A stretch of DNA of 64,000 nt from Stomoxys calcitrans. Taxonomy: Eukaryota; Arthropoda; Insecta; Diptera; Muscidae. A program made the translations under genes and the position numbers. The notes beneath the pieces were generated by a model. That model ran no database searches, was not told where the DNA came from, and was given only the letters and a program-made list of their open reading frames with translations. Below are positions 1 to 11,829 of this stretch, piece after piece; position 1 is the stretch's first letter; each line of letters opens with the position of its first letter. The stretch is taken from positions 41,147,812 through 41,211,811 of the forward strand of contig NC_081553.1 in the NCBI RefSeq assembly GCF_963082655.1. The letters run 5' to 3'.

Positions 1-320
1 TATTTTGGTAATGGTTCTTCCTATATCTGTTTAAGCATTGATTCCAAATTTTTTAATAAGATTGGTTATTATAATTTGATAAAAAGATGTCTCACTTGAT
101 TCCTAATGGGCATTATATCTTTAATGAAAATTTCTTATTTCAATATTTAAGGTTGAGTGTAAAGAGTTTTTAAACAAAATTTAAAAGTAATTTGAACTAC
201 TTTTTCTTTTGTATGTAAAGTATGTATGGAAATTAAATTTTTTTTTTAATTTTTAATTCTTATTGTCTTTGAGCCTTTTGTTGTATTCAGCAAAACTTCT
301 ACTTCGCCTCTCTACACTTA

Positions 321-438
321 GGGTATCTTTCAGTCGCTTTATCCGCTGAAAAATAAATTGTTTATCTGCTTTCGATTTGTCTTGCTTAGCCAGACAATAC
401 AAGAACAGATTCCAAAGACTTCTCAAAACATATAAAAG
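321..438 (+). promoter_or_regulatory. Cecropin 1 promoter: kB-like and GATA motifs, TATA box
   Basis: A TATA box, TATAAAAG, lies at 431-438, so transcription should start near 461-466. Upstream are a kB-like decamer GGGTATCTTT (321-330) and GATA cores on the minus strand at 324-327, 339-344 and 362-367. Clustered Rel/kB and GATA sites are the known arrangement of Drosophila cecropin promoters, which act in fat body and blood cells. Motifs are seen; function is inferred. The kB-like site is a poorer match than those of cecropin 3. Confidence 0.5.
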
Positions 439-523
439 TAAAAGTTTTGCGTTATTTGGCAACAGTACCAAAACTCAGCCTAACAGTTTTGCTTCATTTC
501 TTCAAATATTTAAAACAAAAACA

Positions 524-827
524 ATGAACTTCAACAAAGTCTTCATCTTCATCGCTTTTGTATTCGCTGTCTTTGTGGCACAAACTGAGGCGGGATGGCT
601 GAAGAAACTTGGAAAGCAAATTGTAAGTTCCTTCTACCAGAATCTTTTAAGAAAATCCACTGCAAAAGCTACCGCTCACTATATTCTCAATGCAATTTTT
701 TTAAATTCTATTTCTTAAAAAATTTAAATTACAGGAACGCATTGGTCAACATACCAGGGACACCGCTAATGATGTCCTTGATGTTGCTGGAAAAGCTGTA
801 GCGATTGCCGGAGCGATTGAAGGATAA
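524..827 (+). CDS. Cec: Cecropin 1, divergent low-charge antimicrobial peptide precursor (63 aa, 2 exons)
   Basis: Exon 1 is 524-622 and exon 2 is 735-827; the 112-bp intron has GTAAGT...ACAG ends and interrupts the gene in phase 0 after the Ile of GKQI. The predicted precursor is 63 residues: a 23-residue signal peptide ending TEA, then a 40-residue secreted peptide starting [10 protein letters not shown] and continuing [10 protein letters not shown], a near-perfect cecropin amphipathic helix 1. The final Gly is the usual amidation donor. Cecropins are secreted by fat body and haemocytes and permeabilise bacterial membranes. Oddity: the second half carries extra acidic residues and replaces the usual QQAANVAA-type segment with [14 protein letters not shown]. 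By my count the mature peptide has six Lys/Arg against five Asp/Glu, so it is almost neutral. The start is the first ATG after the TATA box. I see no AATAAA in the first 100 bp after the stop. Family assignment is firm; antibacterial potency is uncertain. Confidence 0.93.
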
Positions 828-1008
828 ATCTACTTACCACCTTACCACTTCTCCCTATTTATTGCCAAATTAAAAAAAAAAATAATAATAATGAAACATT
901 GCATTTAAAAAATCCATTCCTTTTTTTCAATATAATTGTTTCAATAATTGTTCTTCTGCCAACGGAATTGATATGAATGTCGCCACTAAACAGTTTTAGA
1001 TAAAACAT

Positions 1009-1205
1009 GTAAGTTCGGCCGGGGCGAATCTTATATACCCTCCACCATGAATCGCATTTATCGAGTTCTTTTCCGGCATCTCTTCTAAGGCAAACAAAAA
1101 GGATAAAAGAAAAGATTTGCTCTGCTATTAGAGCGATACCAAGATATGGTCCGGTTCGGACCACAATTAAATTATGTGTTGGAGACCTGTGTAAAATGTC
1201 AGCCA
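1009..1205 (-). mobile_element. HINE family A fragment (terminal part)
   Basis: It opens with the reverse of the element's 3' end, a GTTCGGCC/GGGGCGAA palindrome followed by TATACCCTCCACCATG, then the sub-terminal stretch. It breaks off at about 1205, where a family A copy in the other orientation begins. Confidence 0.7.
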
Positions 1206-1937
1206 ATTTGAAATAGCTGCCATATAAACCGATCTTAAGTCTTAACTTCTTGAGCCTTTAGTGCGCGCAATTCTCATCCGATTTGACTGAAATTTTGCAC
1301 GTGGTGATTTGGTATCAACTTCTTGAGCCTCTAGACAATCGCGCTAAGTATGGTTCAAATCGGTCCATGTTTTGATATAGCTGTCATATAAACCGACCTT
1401 GGATCTTGACTTCTTGAGCCAATAGAGAGCGCAATTCTCATCCGATTGAGCTGAAATTTTGCATGAGGTGTTTTGTTACGACTTCTAATAACTGTGTTAA
1501 GTATGGCGTAACTCGGTACATAACCTGATATAGCTGCCATATAAACCGATCTGGGATCTTGACTTCTTGAGCATCTAGAGGGCGCAATTCTCATCCGATT
1601 TGGCTGGTCTCGTGACCTTCAACATACGTGTTTAATATGGTTTGAATCGATCAATAGCTTGATACAGCTCCCATATAAACCTATCACCCGATTTTGCTTC
1701 TTGAGCCCTACAAGGCGTAATTCTTGTCCGAATGAACTGAAATATTACACAAGACTTTAACAACGTTCAGCATTCAGTTCATTTATGATCCGAATCGGAC
1801 TATAACTTGATATAGCTCCAATAGCATAACAGTTCTTATTCAATATTCTTTGTTTGCCTAAAAAGAGATACCGCGCATTGAACTCGACAAATGCCATCCA
1901 TGGTGGAGGGTATATCAGATTTGGCCCCGGCCCGGCA
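1206..1937 (+). mobile_element. HINE family A fragment (internal units and 3' part)
   Basis: Internal units carry the core GATATAGCTGCCATATAAACC with the CTTGAGCCTCTAGAGGGCGC-type spacer, ending with ATGGTGGAGGGTATA near 1908-1919. The terminal palindrome is cut off by the non-LTR fragment that follows. Confidence 0.7.
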
Positions 1938-2671
1938 GTCCTCTGGCCTTCACCGCCAAATCATCTGCCCTTTCATTTCCCCTTACTCCGTTATGGCCCG
2001 TCACCCAAACGATGCAGATTTTGCCATCCTCAGAGTAGGTGTTAATCACCTTCTTACAATGCAAAACTGTTCGTGAGCTTACCGTCCTGTTTGTTGTTGC
2101 TCTTATGGCAATTTTTCTGTCGGTAAAGATGTTCACACTCGACGTCCTCGCGTTAGCACCACAACACCTCACGCATTCCGTGATCGCCCGGATCTCCGCC
2201 TGCAGGACCGTACTATGGTCAGGCAGTCTAAAACAGATCTCAGTCCCTGGGTCCCCCAGGACCACTCTGTCCTCTAGCTTTGGTCCATCCGTGTAACATG
2301 ATCTTCCAGATGGCAATGCTAGGGTTTCGTCAATCCAAGACTGTGCCGATGGCAGCAGTGCCCCGCACTCGACTTCAAGGTTCATCTCAGGTATCCGATC
2401 GGAAACTTCTTCCCTTCCTTCTAGGTTTCCTATCGTCGCCTCGATTATACCATCTGTGAGCCTTCTCAGTTCGCTCCTGAATGTGACACTTCCAATTCAG
2501 TTTCCTGTCTACACCTAAGTATTTGACCTTGTCAGATATCGAAATCGTCTTATTGTTGAAAACGTGGTGCGTTAAATTGGCCAACCTTTGTCTTCCTCGT
2601 GAACAGGCATATTTCAGTCTTCTCTGAGTTAACACATTAAGACCTCTGGGTCTAGCCCAGTCATATGCCAT
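1938..2671 (-). pseudogene. Non-LTR retrotransposon relic: RT C-terminus plus RNase H
   Basis: On the minus strand from 2671 downward it reads a reverse-transcriptase C-terminal segment with KVKYLGVDRKLNWKCHI, matching the conserved K.LGV.LD..L.W..H block of jockey/I/R1-type elements. After an internal deletion it continues into an RNase H domain (2385-1938) with YTDGPKL, QAEIRAI, NIFTDRK and VTGHNGVRGNERADDLA. No full polymerase is present and the RT core is missing, so it is dead. It lies between two oppositely oriented family A fragments. The same family recurs at 51020-52202 and 61240-61900. Confidence 0.8.
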
Positions 2672-2699
2672 ATGACTGTTTATGGTTAAGGTATGTTTA

Positions 2700-3466
2700 A
2701 GGTCAAAGAAGAAGTCGTTCTGTAAATTTTTATATGGCAGCTATATGAAGTTACGAAACGATTTAGACCAATCTTGGCAAAGTTGTTGGAAGTCAAAACA
2801 AACCACTTCATGCTGTATTGCAGCCAAATCGGGTAATAATTGAGCCCTCTATTGGATCAATAAGTCAAGATCCGAGAGCGATTTCTATGGCAGGTAAAAT
2901 AATTAACCGATTTAGACCATACTTGGCACAGTTATTGGAAGTCAAAGCAAGACACTTTATGCACAATTTCAGCCCAATAGGAAAAAAATTGCGCCCTCTA
3001 GCGGTTCAAGAGCTAAGATCCGAAATCGGTTTATATGGCAGCTATATCAGGTTATGAACCGATGCAGACCAAACTTAACACAGCGGTTGGAAGTCATAAC
3101 AAAATATTTAATGCAAAATTTGCAAATCAGAGAAGAATTGCGCCCTCTAGAGACTCAAGAAGTCAACATCTAATATCTGTTTATATGGTAGCTATATCAA
3201 AACATAGATCGATTTGATCCATTTACAATTTCAACTGACTTACACTAATAGGAAGTATTCGTGTAAAGTTTCAAGCGCTTAGCTTAATTCCTTCGGAAGT
3301 TAAAATGCTTTCGACAGACGGACGGATAAGTCTAAATCGACTTAGAATGTCAAGACGATCAAAAACATATATACTTTGTTGGATCTCAGATCTATTTTTC
3401 GATGTGTTACAAACAGAATGACGAAATTAGTTTACCCCCATCCTATGGTGGAGGGTACAAAAAGGT
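2700..3466 (-). mobile_element. HINE family A, 5' half (truncated)
   Basis: Internal units with TATATGGCAGCTATATC, then the reverse-complemented GTCY block (GACAGACGGACGGA near 3313) and the reverse of the element start, CCCATCCTATGGTGGAGGGTA (3440-3459). The 3' palindrome end is absent. Confidence 0.7.
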
Positions 3467-4070
3467 ATAAAGTGAGCAATTGACTTCCATGGCCATCGGC
3501 TCAGTAGTGTGCTTTATTTAATTTTTGTTTGTTGTTTCAAAGCTTGGCGCTAAGCTTTATTTGGAATTATTGACAGTTATAATACTTGAACTTGACGTTA
3601 ACTTTTATAAACATTTAACATCTGTTTTAAATATTATTTAAAAGAAGAATAAGAATTGCCCACAGAACGAGGGAATCACAAAAATATTTACAAAGCACTT
3701 TATCAATTAGAAACGTTTTAGCTTTTTATTTTTAATTTTTATTTTAAGTTAATTAATTTATCATTAAACCTTTATTAGGAAATTAGGTTATTTGTTTTAG
3801 GAAAAACAAATCTTAGCTTATGACTCATATTAAAATCCCCGACAAAACTTAGTTTTACTGAAGAGGTGTATGTCATTAGTATTGCTGGCAAATAATATTG
3901 AATATGGGGGCGACATATGGGATTCATGAAATGTAATGTACGCCGTCTTTCTTCTTTCGTCTGATATATTTCATTTATTTTTTTTCCTTGACCGGGAGAA
4001 GACTATTTGAATTTTGTGATTTTTGTTTTCTTTTTTAAAGGGAAATCGAGGCCTAGATGTTTCCCATTTG
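3467..4070. other. AT-rich stretch without recognised features
   Basis: No credible coding region, RNA gene or element end was recognised on either strand. Confidence 0.5.
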
Positions 4071-4460
4071 TATACCCTACACCACTATTGTGGTACAGGG
4101 TATTATAATTTAGTGAATTAGTTTGTAACACCCAAAAGGAAGAGAGATAGACCCATTGATAAGTATACCGATCGACTCAGAATCACTTTCTGCTTTGATG
4201 CTATGTTCATCTGTCTGTCTGTCTGTCCGTCTGTCCATGTTAATTTGTGTACAAACTGCAGGTCGCAATTTTCATCCGATCGTCTTCAAATTTGGTATGG
4301 GCGTGTTTTTCGGCCTAGAGACGTAGCCTATAGAAATTGTAAAAAATCGGTTCAGATTTTGATATAGCTCCCATATACTCGTACGATTTGCAGTAATACT
4401 ACAATACAATAAAATTGTCACTTGTTAACCGATTTTCTCGAAATTTGGCAGGAAGGATTT
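4071..4460 (+). mobile_element. HINE family B, 5' part (truncated)
   Basis: It starts TATACCCTACACCACTATTG with its inverted partner TGTGGTACAGGGTATTATA, followed by the GTCTGTCTGTCCGTCTG block (4211-4237) and the first internal unit. It breaks off near 4460. Confidence 0.75.
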
Positions 4461-4844
4461 TCTTTTCTTTCGGAAGAGTCTTTCTTCTCGTGGAAGCCAA
4501 GGACCGAATTCGCTGGTATACCCGTCCACCAGAGACACAGAATTCCTAAAACAAAAATCATCGACAGAAAGCAAAAGCAATGCACAAAAATACTTCAAAG
4601 GCGATCCTAGGCAATTTCTGATATGTGAGTTGTTAATTATTTAATCTTCTTCAAATAAAGTGTGATACACAAGCCTTGGTTAAAAACAATGTTTACACAG
4701 CTTTTGCAAATTTGTTCGATCTTATTTGAAATACACGTGTGGATTAAATGGTGTGTCTTAATAACAACTTAAGCACGCACATTCTGCACGGACATTGAGT
4801 GGTCTCATATATATTGTATATGACACTATTCAAATTTGTAGAAC
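4461..4844. other. Unassigned sequence between repeats
   Basis: No conserved domain or repeat end recognised. A 62-codon open frame at 4422-4610 straddles the family B break and has no features of a real gene. Confidence 0.4.
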
Positions 4845-5165
4845 AAAATATTGGTCCTTTTGGCAGATATATCCAATTATAAACCGATCTGAACCATATT
4901 AAGATCGGATATCGGGAAGCTCAGAAAAACTCACTGTTTCACATTGCGTTGAAATCGGGTAATAACTAAAGCTGTTATGGGATTCAGTCCCCTTATCGGC
5001 AGATCGGTCTATATGGCAGCTATATCCAAATATGATCCGATTTGGCCCATTCAAGAACTTAACCAGCGTGCATCAAAGACTGATGCACATGAAGCTGTAA
5101 AGTGGTTACAACAGACGGACGGACGGATGGAAACATCTAGACCTCGATTTCCCTTCAAAAAAGAA
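4845..5165 (-). mobile_element. HINE family C fragment
   Basis: Units of the family C type (GATCGGTCTATATGGCAGCTATATCC, key core only) followed by CAGACGGACGGACGGATGG, the reverse of the GTCY block. Both true ends are missing. Confidence 0.55.
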
Positions 5166-5244
5166 AAAAAAATTACATAATTCAAAAAGTCTTCTCCCGG
5201 TCAAGGAAAATGATAATGCAAGAATATGGGTTGCATAAAATGTA

Positions 5245-5480
5245 ATGGGTTGCTCAAAAAGTAATTGCGGATTTTTTAAAAGAAAGTAAATGCATTTTTA
5301 ATAAAACTTAGAATGAACTTTAATCAAATATACTTTTTTTACACTATTTTCCAAAGCAAGCTCAAAGTAACAGCTGATAACTGACAGAAGAAAGAATGCA
5401 ATTACAGAGTCAGAAGCTGTGAAAAATTTTGTCAACGCCGACTATATGAAAAATCCGCAATTACTTTTTGGGCAACCCAA
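5245..5480. mobile_element. Mariner-type MITE, 236 bp
   Basis: Terminal inverted repeats are TGGGTTGCTCAAAAAGTAAT at the left and TTACTTTTTGGGCAACCCAA at the right, flanked by TA on both sides as expected for Tc1/mariner insertion. The interior has no transposase. It is one of a family with members at 18864, 25837, 29034 and 29291. Confidence 0.85.
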
Positions 5481-5557
5481 TATATCTTTAATACAGCAGC
5501 ATCGCATCGTGGGAAGGGCTTCATCATGATCCCGAGACGCGAGTAAGTCATCATTAA

Positions 5558-6342
5558 CCAGTCAGGAAGGGCAAAAGTCGGGCGGTGCCGACTGTATAAT
5601 ACCCTACACCTACCCTATAAGTTCAATGTGGGAGCTATATCCAATTCTGAACCATTTTTGATGGACCTCGGCGAGCAAAAATATGTTTAAACTGTAATAA
5701 CTACGGATGACAAATGACAACATTATTGCAAATTACCTTAAATCTGACGAACATTTATATGGGAGCTATAACTAATACTGAACCGATTTCCATAAAATTC
5801 GCCAGTAATGTTGAGAGTCATTAGAAAATCTTTCCTGCCAAATTTCGAGAGAATTGGGTAATAAATGACAAATTTTATTGCATTATTACTGCAAATCGGA
5901 CGAACATATATATGGGAGCTGTATCCAAATCTAAACCGATTTCTATGAAATTCATCTGTAATGTCGGGAGTCATTAGAAAATCTTTCCTGCCAAATTTCG
6001 AGAAAATCGGTTAACAAATTTTATTGCAGTATTACTACAAATCGGACGAACATATATATGGAAGCTGTATCGAAATCTGAACCGATTTTTTCCAATTTCA
6101 ATAGGCTTCGTCTCTAGGCCGAAAAACACGCCCATACAAAATTTGAAGACGGTCGGATGAAAATTGCGACCTGCAGTTTGACAGACAGACAGACAGACGG
6201 ACATAGCAAAATCGAATCAGAAGGTGATTCTGAGTCGATCGGTATGCTTATCAATGGATCTATCTCTCTTCCTTTTGGGTGTTACAAACTAATTCACTAA
6301 GTTATGAACCCTGTACCACAGTAGTGGTGTAGGGTAGAAAAC
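5558..6342 (-). mobile_element. HINE family B, near complete
   Basis: It begins with the reverse 3' end (AAAGTCGGGCGGTGCCGACT, a near-palindrome) and finishes with GTACCACAGTAGTGGTGTAGGGTA, the reverse of the family B start. The GACAGACAGACAGACGGACA block is at 6180-6203. Internal units carry the family B GATATAGCTCCCATATATA core. Confidence 0.8.
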
Positions 6343-6399
6343 AAAAAAAAATTTATTACCTTCAAAACAATAGAAAACAATTTAAAACCCTTTCTGGTG

Positions 6400-7471
6400 C
6401 TACATAATTTAATAATGTGTGTAAAATTTCATAAATATCGGTCCAGATTTAGATATAGCTCTCATATATATCTTCCATCCGATATGGACTTTTAAGGCTG
6501 TAGAAACCACAGTTATAGTCCGAGCATTAAAAAATTTTGCGTGAGGTGTTTTATTTGACGTCCAAATATGTGTGGAAAATTTCATGAAAATCGGTCCAGA
6601 TTTAGATATAGCTCCCATATATATCTTTCATACGATTTAGACTATTAAGGCTGTAGAAGCCACAATTTTGGTCCTATCTTCACCAAATTTGGCGTGGAGT
6701 CGTTTTTGGGAAGTCTCAATGTATATGCAAAATTTAATCAAAATTGGATCAGATTTAGATATAGCTGTCATATATATTTTGCCACAATTTTGGTCCGATC
6801 TTTACAAAATTTAGCATGGGGTGTTTTATTTAACGTCCTCATATGCGTGCAAAGAGTATGCTGTTGAAGCCACAATTTTGATACAATCTTTACAAAATTT
6901 AGCATGGGGTGTTTTATTAATACTCATATGTGTGCAAAATTTCATAGAAATCGGTTTAGATTTATATATATTGTAGCTCCCATATATATCGTTCATCCGT
7001 TATGGCTTTTTAAGGCTGTAGAATCCATAATTTTCGTCCGATTTAGCCTGAGACGTTTAAATTGACGTTCCAATACGTGCGCAAATTTCATTACAATCGG
7101 TCCTAATTTAGATATAGCTCCAATGTCTATATTTCATCCGATATGGACTTTTAGCCACATCTCAACAATATAGGGCGTGAGATGTTCTATTTCATGTTCC
7201 AGTATGTGTCATTAAAACTGGCACAGGTTTCGATATAACTCACATATAAGTTGTTATCCGATATGGCCTTTTAAAGATGTGGAATTCCAAATCTTTTGTC
7301 CTATTGTAGGAAAATCTTACATGGTTCTATATTGCTATTTCAATTGGTATCCAAATTAAAGTTTGACCAGATTTCGAGATAAGTTCTACATATAAAAAGC
7401 ATTACATACACTAGGTGGTGTAGGGTATTATATAGTCGGCACCGCCCGACTTTTGCCTTTCCTTACTGGTT
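6400..7471 (+). mobile_element. HINE family B (subtype with long repeated units), 5' truncated
   Basis: Several degenerate units of about 150-190 bp containing GATATAGCTCCCATATATATC and CAAAATTTGGC-type segments, ending in GGTGTAGGGTATTATATAGT, CGGCACCGCCCGACTTTTGC and TTACTGG. The start module is missing. The long copy at 20194-22040 has the same unit type. Confidence 0.75.
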
Positions 7472-7654
7472 TTTTACTACGCTTTACTATGAATTTTACT
7501 ACGTAGCGTTAATTCAGTCATGAAAATATAACAGAATTTATTGTTTATAACCAGTTCACATAATTTGTTATATCGGTATAATGTGTTATATATAATAGTT
7601 CCCATGTAATGTCTCTTCCACCCACTTTCTTTGATAACACACTGCACAAAATAG

Positions 7655-8606
7655 AACAAGTAAGAGCGTGCTAAGTTCGGCCGGGCCGAATCTTATATAC
7701 CCTCCACCATGGACGCATCTGTCGAGTTCTTTGCGCAGTATCTGTTTTTAGGCAAACAAAGAATAAAGAATACGGACGGAGGAGGATCTATATCAAGTTA
7801 TAGTCCGATTCGGGGCTCAAGAAACAAAATCGGGAGATCGGTTTATATGGGAGCTGTATCGAGCTATAGATCGATTCTGACCATATTGCACACGTATATT
7901 GAAGGCCATGGGAGCAGCCGTTGTACAAAATTTTTGCCAAATCGGATGAGAATTGCGCTCTCTAGAGGCTCAAGAAGTCAAAACCCAAGATCGGTTTATA
8001 TGGCAGCTATATCAGGTTATGGACCGATTTGAACCATACTTCGCACAGTTGTTGGAAGTGATGTCAAAACACTATGTTCAAAATTTCAGTAAAATCGGAC
8101 GAGAATTGCACCCTCTAAAGGCTCAAGAAGTCAAGACCCAAGATCGGTTTATATGGCAGCTATATCAGGTTATGGACCGATTTGAACCATACTTCGCACA
8201 ATTGTTGGAAGTGATGTCAAAACACTATGTGCAAAATTTCAGTCAAATCGGATAAGAATTCCGCCTTCTAAATGCGCAAGAATTCAAGATCCAAGATCGG
8301 TTTATGTGGTAGCTATATCAGGTTATGAACCGATTTAAACCATACTTAGCACAGTTATTGGAAGTGATATCAAAACACCATGTGCAAAATTTCAGTCAAA
8401 TCGGACGAGAATTGCGCCCTCTAGAGGCTCAAGATCTCAAGACCCAAGATCGGTTTATACGGCAGCTATATCAAAACATGGACCGATATGGCCCATTTTC
8501 AATACCAACCGACCTACACCAATAAGAAGTATTTGTGCAAAATTTCAAGCTGCTAGCTTTAATCCTTCGGAAGTTAGCGTGCTTTCGACAGACAGGAGGA
8601 CGGACG
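7655..8606 (-). mobile_element. HINE family A, 5'-truncated at a SINE junction
   Basis: It starts with the reversed 3' end (AACAAGTAAGAGCGTGC, then the AGTTCGGCCGGGCCGAA palindrome) and contains four units with TATATGGCAGCTATATCAG. At the GACGGACGGACGG block it is joined directly to a SINE tail at 8607, so the element start was lost. Confidence 0.8.
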
Positions 8607-8690
8607 GACGGAGCTTAAACTTGAATAGGATAGCACTCATTGATATGTGAGCAGTTTGCCCCTGTTCTTTAATGGAAAGTTCATGTGCAA
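8607..8690 (+). mobile_element. SINE 3' tail fragment
   Basis: It matches the 3' part of the full SINE at 49804-50110, with shared landmarks GAGCTTAAACTTGAAT, CACTCATTGATATGTGAG and TTTGCCCCTGTTC. Confidence 0.65.
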
Positions 8691-8924
8691 ATTTGTATCG
8701 GCCATAGTGAGTGCACTAAAAGATACATCATCTTATGATCATTATGACTACAATTATCTCATCATTATATTTTTTCATCAATGTCCTATATACACATTTA
8801 AAAAATCCTGCGAGTTCAGCTTCTTCATAAAACTTCTAGCGACCATTCTTCTCTTCTTTGTGGATTTTTATAACCATTTAATGTAAACTCTGTCAACTGA
8901 CATGTTACTGTTATAAACTACTAG

Positions 8925-10487
8925 CTGACCCGGGTCCGCTCCGCTGCGCCTTCTTTAACACTTTAATATCTTTATAGGGTGGGGACACTTCGCCCTGAAT
9001 GCGGATATCGAATTCGTGTCATAATAGGCTATGACGATGAACGCGTTCGAATCCTGGCGAGAAAATCGGATAAAGCGGTGTTTATCCCCTTTTAATGTTG
9101 TCGACATCTGCGAGGCACAATGCCATGCATGGTCATTTAAAAAATTTTCCACAAAGAGGTGTCGCATTGCGGGACGCCGTTCGGACTCGCCTAGAAAAAG
9201 GTCCCTTATCATTGAGTTTAAACTTGAATCGGAAAGCAGTCATTGATGTCTAAGAATATGCCTCTTCACGGTTCCTGTTCTCATTAGAGGAGGGACGGCA
9301 CCTCAGACATTTCGACTCAAATGTGGATATCAAATTCGTGCTGCACTTCCAAATCCCTTTACCGTTTGGAGGGTATTTTTGGGCTGAACTGGCCACCGGC
9401 ACTTTGCCCTGAAACAGATATCAAATTCGTTCTTTATTCCCAACGGAAATAAAGAACAGTTTAGCGAGTACTTTAGGGCGTACCCCAAAACACTTGGCTA
9501 CAAAATTGGATATCAAATTCGATTTCTACTCTCAAATACCTTTCTTTTGTGTCCCATGTTGTCATAATGGGTCAAATAACCCATTTGACGTGTCTTTAGG
9601 AGGAAAAGCGCCACCTAGACTTGAACGCAAACTTTAGATTACGAATATGACATTTTCATATTTGTAATATACTCCCTAATACCTTTCATTTCAGTCCCAT
9701 ATAGCCATGGTCGGCTAATATGCCCAGGGTACTTGCACCCAAATTTTAATACCATATTCGTTTTCTGGTCTCCAAAACCTTTCATTTGATACCCTTATTG
9801 TGCCCATCAGACCACTTTCGGATATGGGTGGCGTTTTTGGGGTATCGCCTACACGCGATATCTAAAAATTATATAGCTTATGTTTCCTTCCAGACAAACG
9901 TACACAATCTATGAAAATTTTAAGAAAATCGATGCAGCCAAGTATCATAATGGGTCTAATGGCATTTTTGGGGGGTGGCGTGACCCACTACACTTCGATC
10001 TGATTTTGTATGCCAGATTCGAAATCTACTCCTGAATACCTTTCATTTGAGCCCCATATTGAAATTAACGTCCAATATGTCTGTTTGGGGAAATTTTGGA
10101 GTTGGGGCGGCCCGATGAGTACTTAGACTCAAATTTTAATACCACACTCGTATTCTACTCTCCAATACCTTTGATTTGATACCTTTATTGTCCCGATCGG
10201 TCCAGTTTTGATTTTGGGTTGCGTTTTTAGCATAAGGGGGAGGGTCTGTCCCCCATCCGATACCGACAAATTATATAGCCAATGTTTCCTTTCAGACCAA
10301 CTTACACCATATGCGAAATTTTTGAGAAAATCGGTTCTGCCGTTTTTCCGTCTATACGGAACAAACAAACCGAGTTCCATTTATCCATGATTGGCTAATG
10401 TGCCCATTTTGGGCGTTTTTGTGGGGGTGGGGTGACTCCCTATACTTCGACATGAATTCGCTATCTACTCCTGCATACTTTTTATAC
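8925..10487. mobile_element. Dispersed repeat D, left part (with embedded SINE piece)
   Basis: It opens with TAGCTGACCCGGGTCCGCTC and is made of diverged units of roughly 230-250 bp with CCTTTCATTTGA-type and GGGGTGGCGTGACCC-type landmarks. No coding capacity. It is split by the family A element at 10488-11829 and resumes at 11830. I do not know its class. Confidence 0.5.
9035..9245 (+). mobile_element. SINE fragment, degenerate
   Basis: It retains the B-box region TTCGAATCCTGGCGAGA and later landmarks (AAAGAGGTGTCGCA, CGCCGTTCGGACTCG, TTATCATTGAG) of the SINE seen intact at 49804-50110. The A box is missing. Confidence 0.65.
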
Positions 10488-11829
10488 CCTCCACCATAAG
10501 ATGGGGGGTATACTAATTTCGTCATTCTGATCGTAACTACTCGAAATATTCGTCTGAGACCCCATAAAGTATATATATTCTTGATCGTCGTGACATTTTA
10601 TGTCGATCTAGCCATGTCCGTCCGTCTGTCCGTCCGTCCGTCCGTCCGTCCGTCTGTCTGTCGAAAGCACGCTAACTTCCGAAGGAGTAAAGCTAGCCGC
10701 TTGAAATTTTGCACAAATACTTCTTATTAGTGTAGGTCGGTTGGTATTGTAAATGGGCCATATCGATCAATGTTTTGATATAGCTGCCATATAAACCGAT
10801 CTTGGGTCTTGACTTCTTGAGCCTCTAGAGTACGCAATTCTTATCCGATTGGGATAAAATTTTGCACGACGTGTTTTGTTATGATATCCAACAACTGTGC
10901 CAAGTATAGTTCAAATCGGTTTATAACCTGATATAGCTGCCATATAAACCGATCTTGGGTCTTGACTTCTTAAGCCTCTAGAGTACGCAATTCTTATCCG
11001 ATTGGAATGAAATTTTGCACGACGTGTTTTGTAATTATATCCAACAACTGTGCCAAGTATGGTTCAAATCGGTCCATAACCTTATATAGCTGTCATATAA
11101 ACCGATCTTGGGTCTTGACTTCTTGAGCCTCTAGAGGGCCCAATTCTTATCTAATTTGAATGAATTTTGGCACGTAGTATTTTGTTATGATATCCAACAA
11201 CTGTGCCAAATATGGTTCAAATCGGTACATAACGTGATATAGCTGTCATATAAACAGATCTGGGGACTTGACTTCTTGAGCTTCTAGAGGGCTCAATTTC
11301 TATCCGATTTGGCTGAAATTTCGCAAGACGTTTTTTATTTTTACTTTCAACAACTATGTCAAATAAAGTACAAGTCGGTTCATAACCTGATATAGCTGCC
11401 ATATAAACCGATCTGGGATCTTGACTTCCTGAGCCTCTAGAGGTCGCAATTATTATCCGATTTGCCTGAAATTTTGTACTACGGATTCTTTCATGACCAT
11501 TAAGATACGTATTTATTATGGTCTGAATTGGTCTATAGGCCGATACAGCTCCCATATAAATCGATCTCTCTATTTTACTTCTTGAGCCCACAAAGGGCGC
11601 AATTCTTATTCGAATTGGCTGACATTTTGCACAGGTCTCCAACATATAATTTAATTGTGGTCCAAACCGGACCATATCTTGATATCGCTCTAATAGCAGA
11701 GCAAATCTTTTCTTATATCCTTTTTTATGCCTAAGAAGAGATGCCGGGAAAAGAACTCGACAAATGCGATCCATGGTGGAGGGTATATAAGATTCGGGCC
11801 GGCCGAACTTAGCACGCTTTTACTTGTTA
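10488..11829 (+). mobile_element. Complete HINE family A element
   Basis: The best complete example here. It starts TTTATACCCTCCACCATAAG with inverted partner GGGGGGTATACTA. Next come CATAAAGTATATATATTCTTGA (first 20 bases diagnostic), GATCTAGCCATGTCCGTCCG, a GTCY array (10618-10664) and six diverged units of about 160-170 bp. It ends ATGGTGGAGGGTATATAAG, GGGCCGGCCGAACTT and TTTTACTTGTT. This is the layout of Drosophila INE-1/DINE-1 non-autonomous Helentrons. It sits inside repeat D, whose sequence resumes directly after it. Confidence 0.85.

Noticed and set aside
5245..5480. Could the repeated TTGGGTTGCCC structures be CRISPR-like repeats or tRNA genes
   Set aside because: They are inverted repeats with TA flanks and no spacer series; this is eukaryotic DNA and the mariner MITE explanation is complete.
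11217..11774. 185-codon minus-strand frame
   Set aside because: Lies wholly within the family A element at 10488-11829 and repeats RSVYMAAISGY once per unit.
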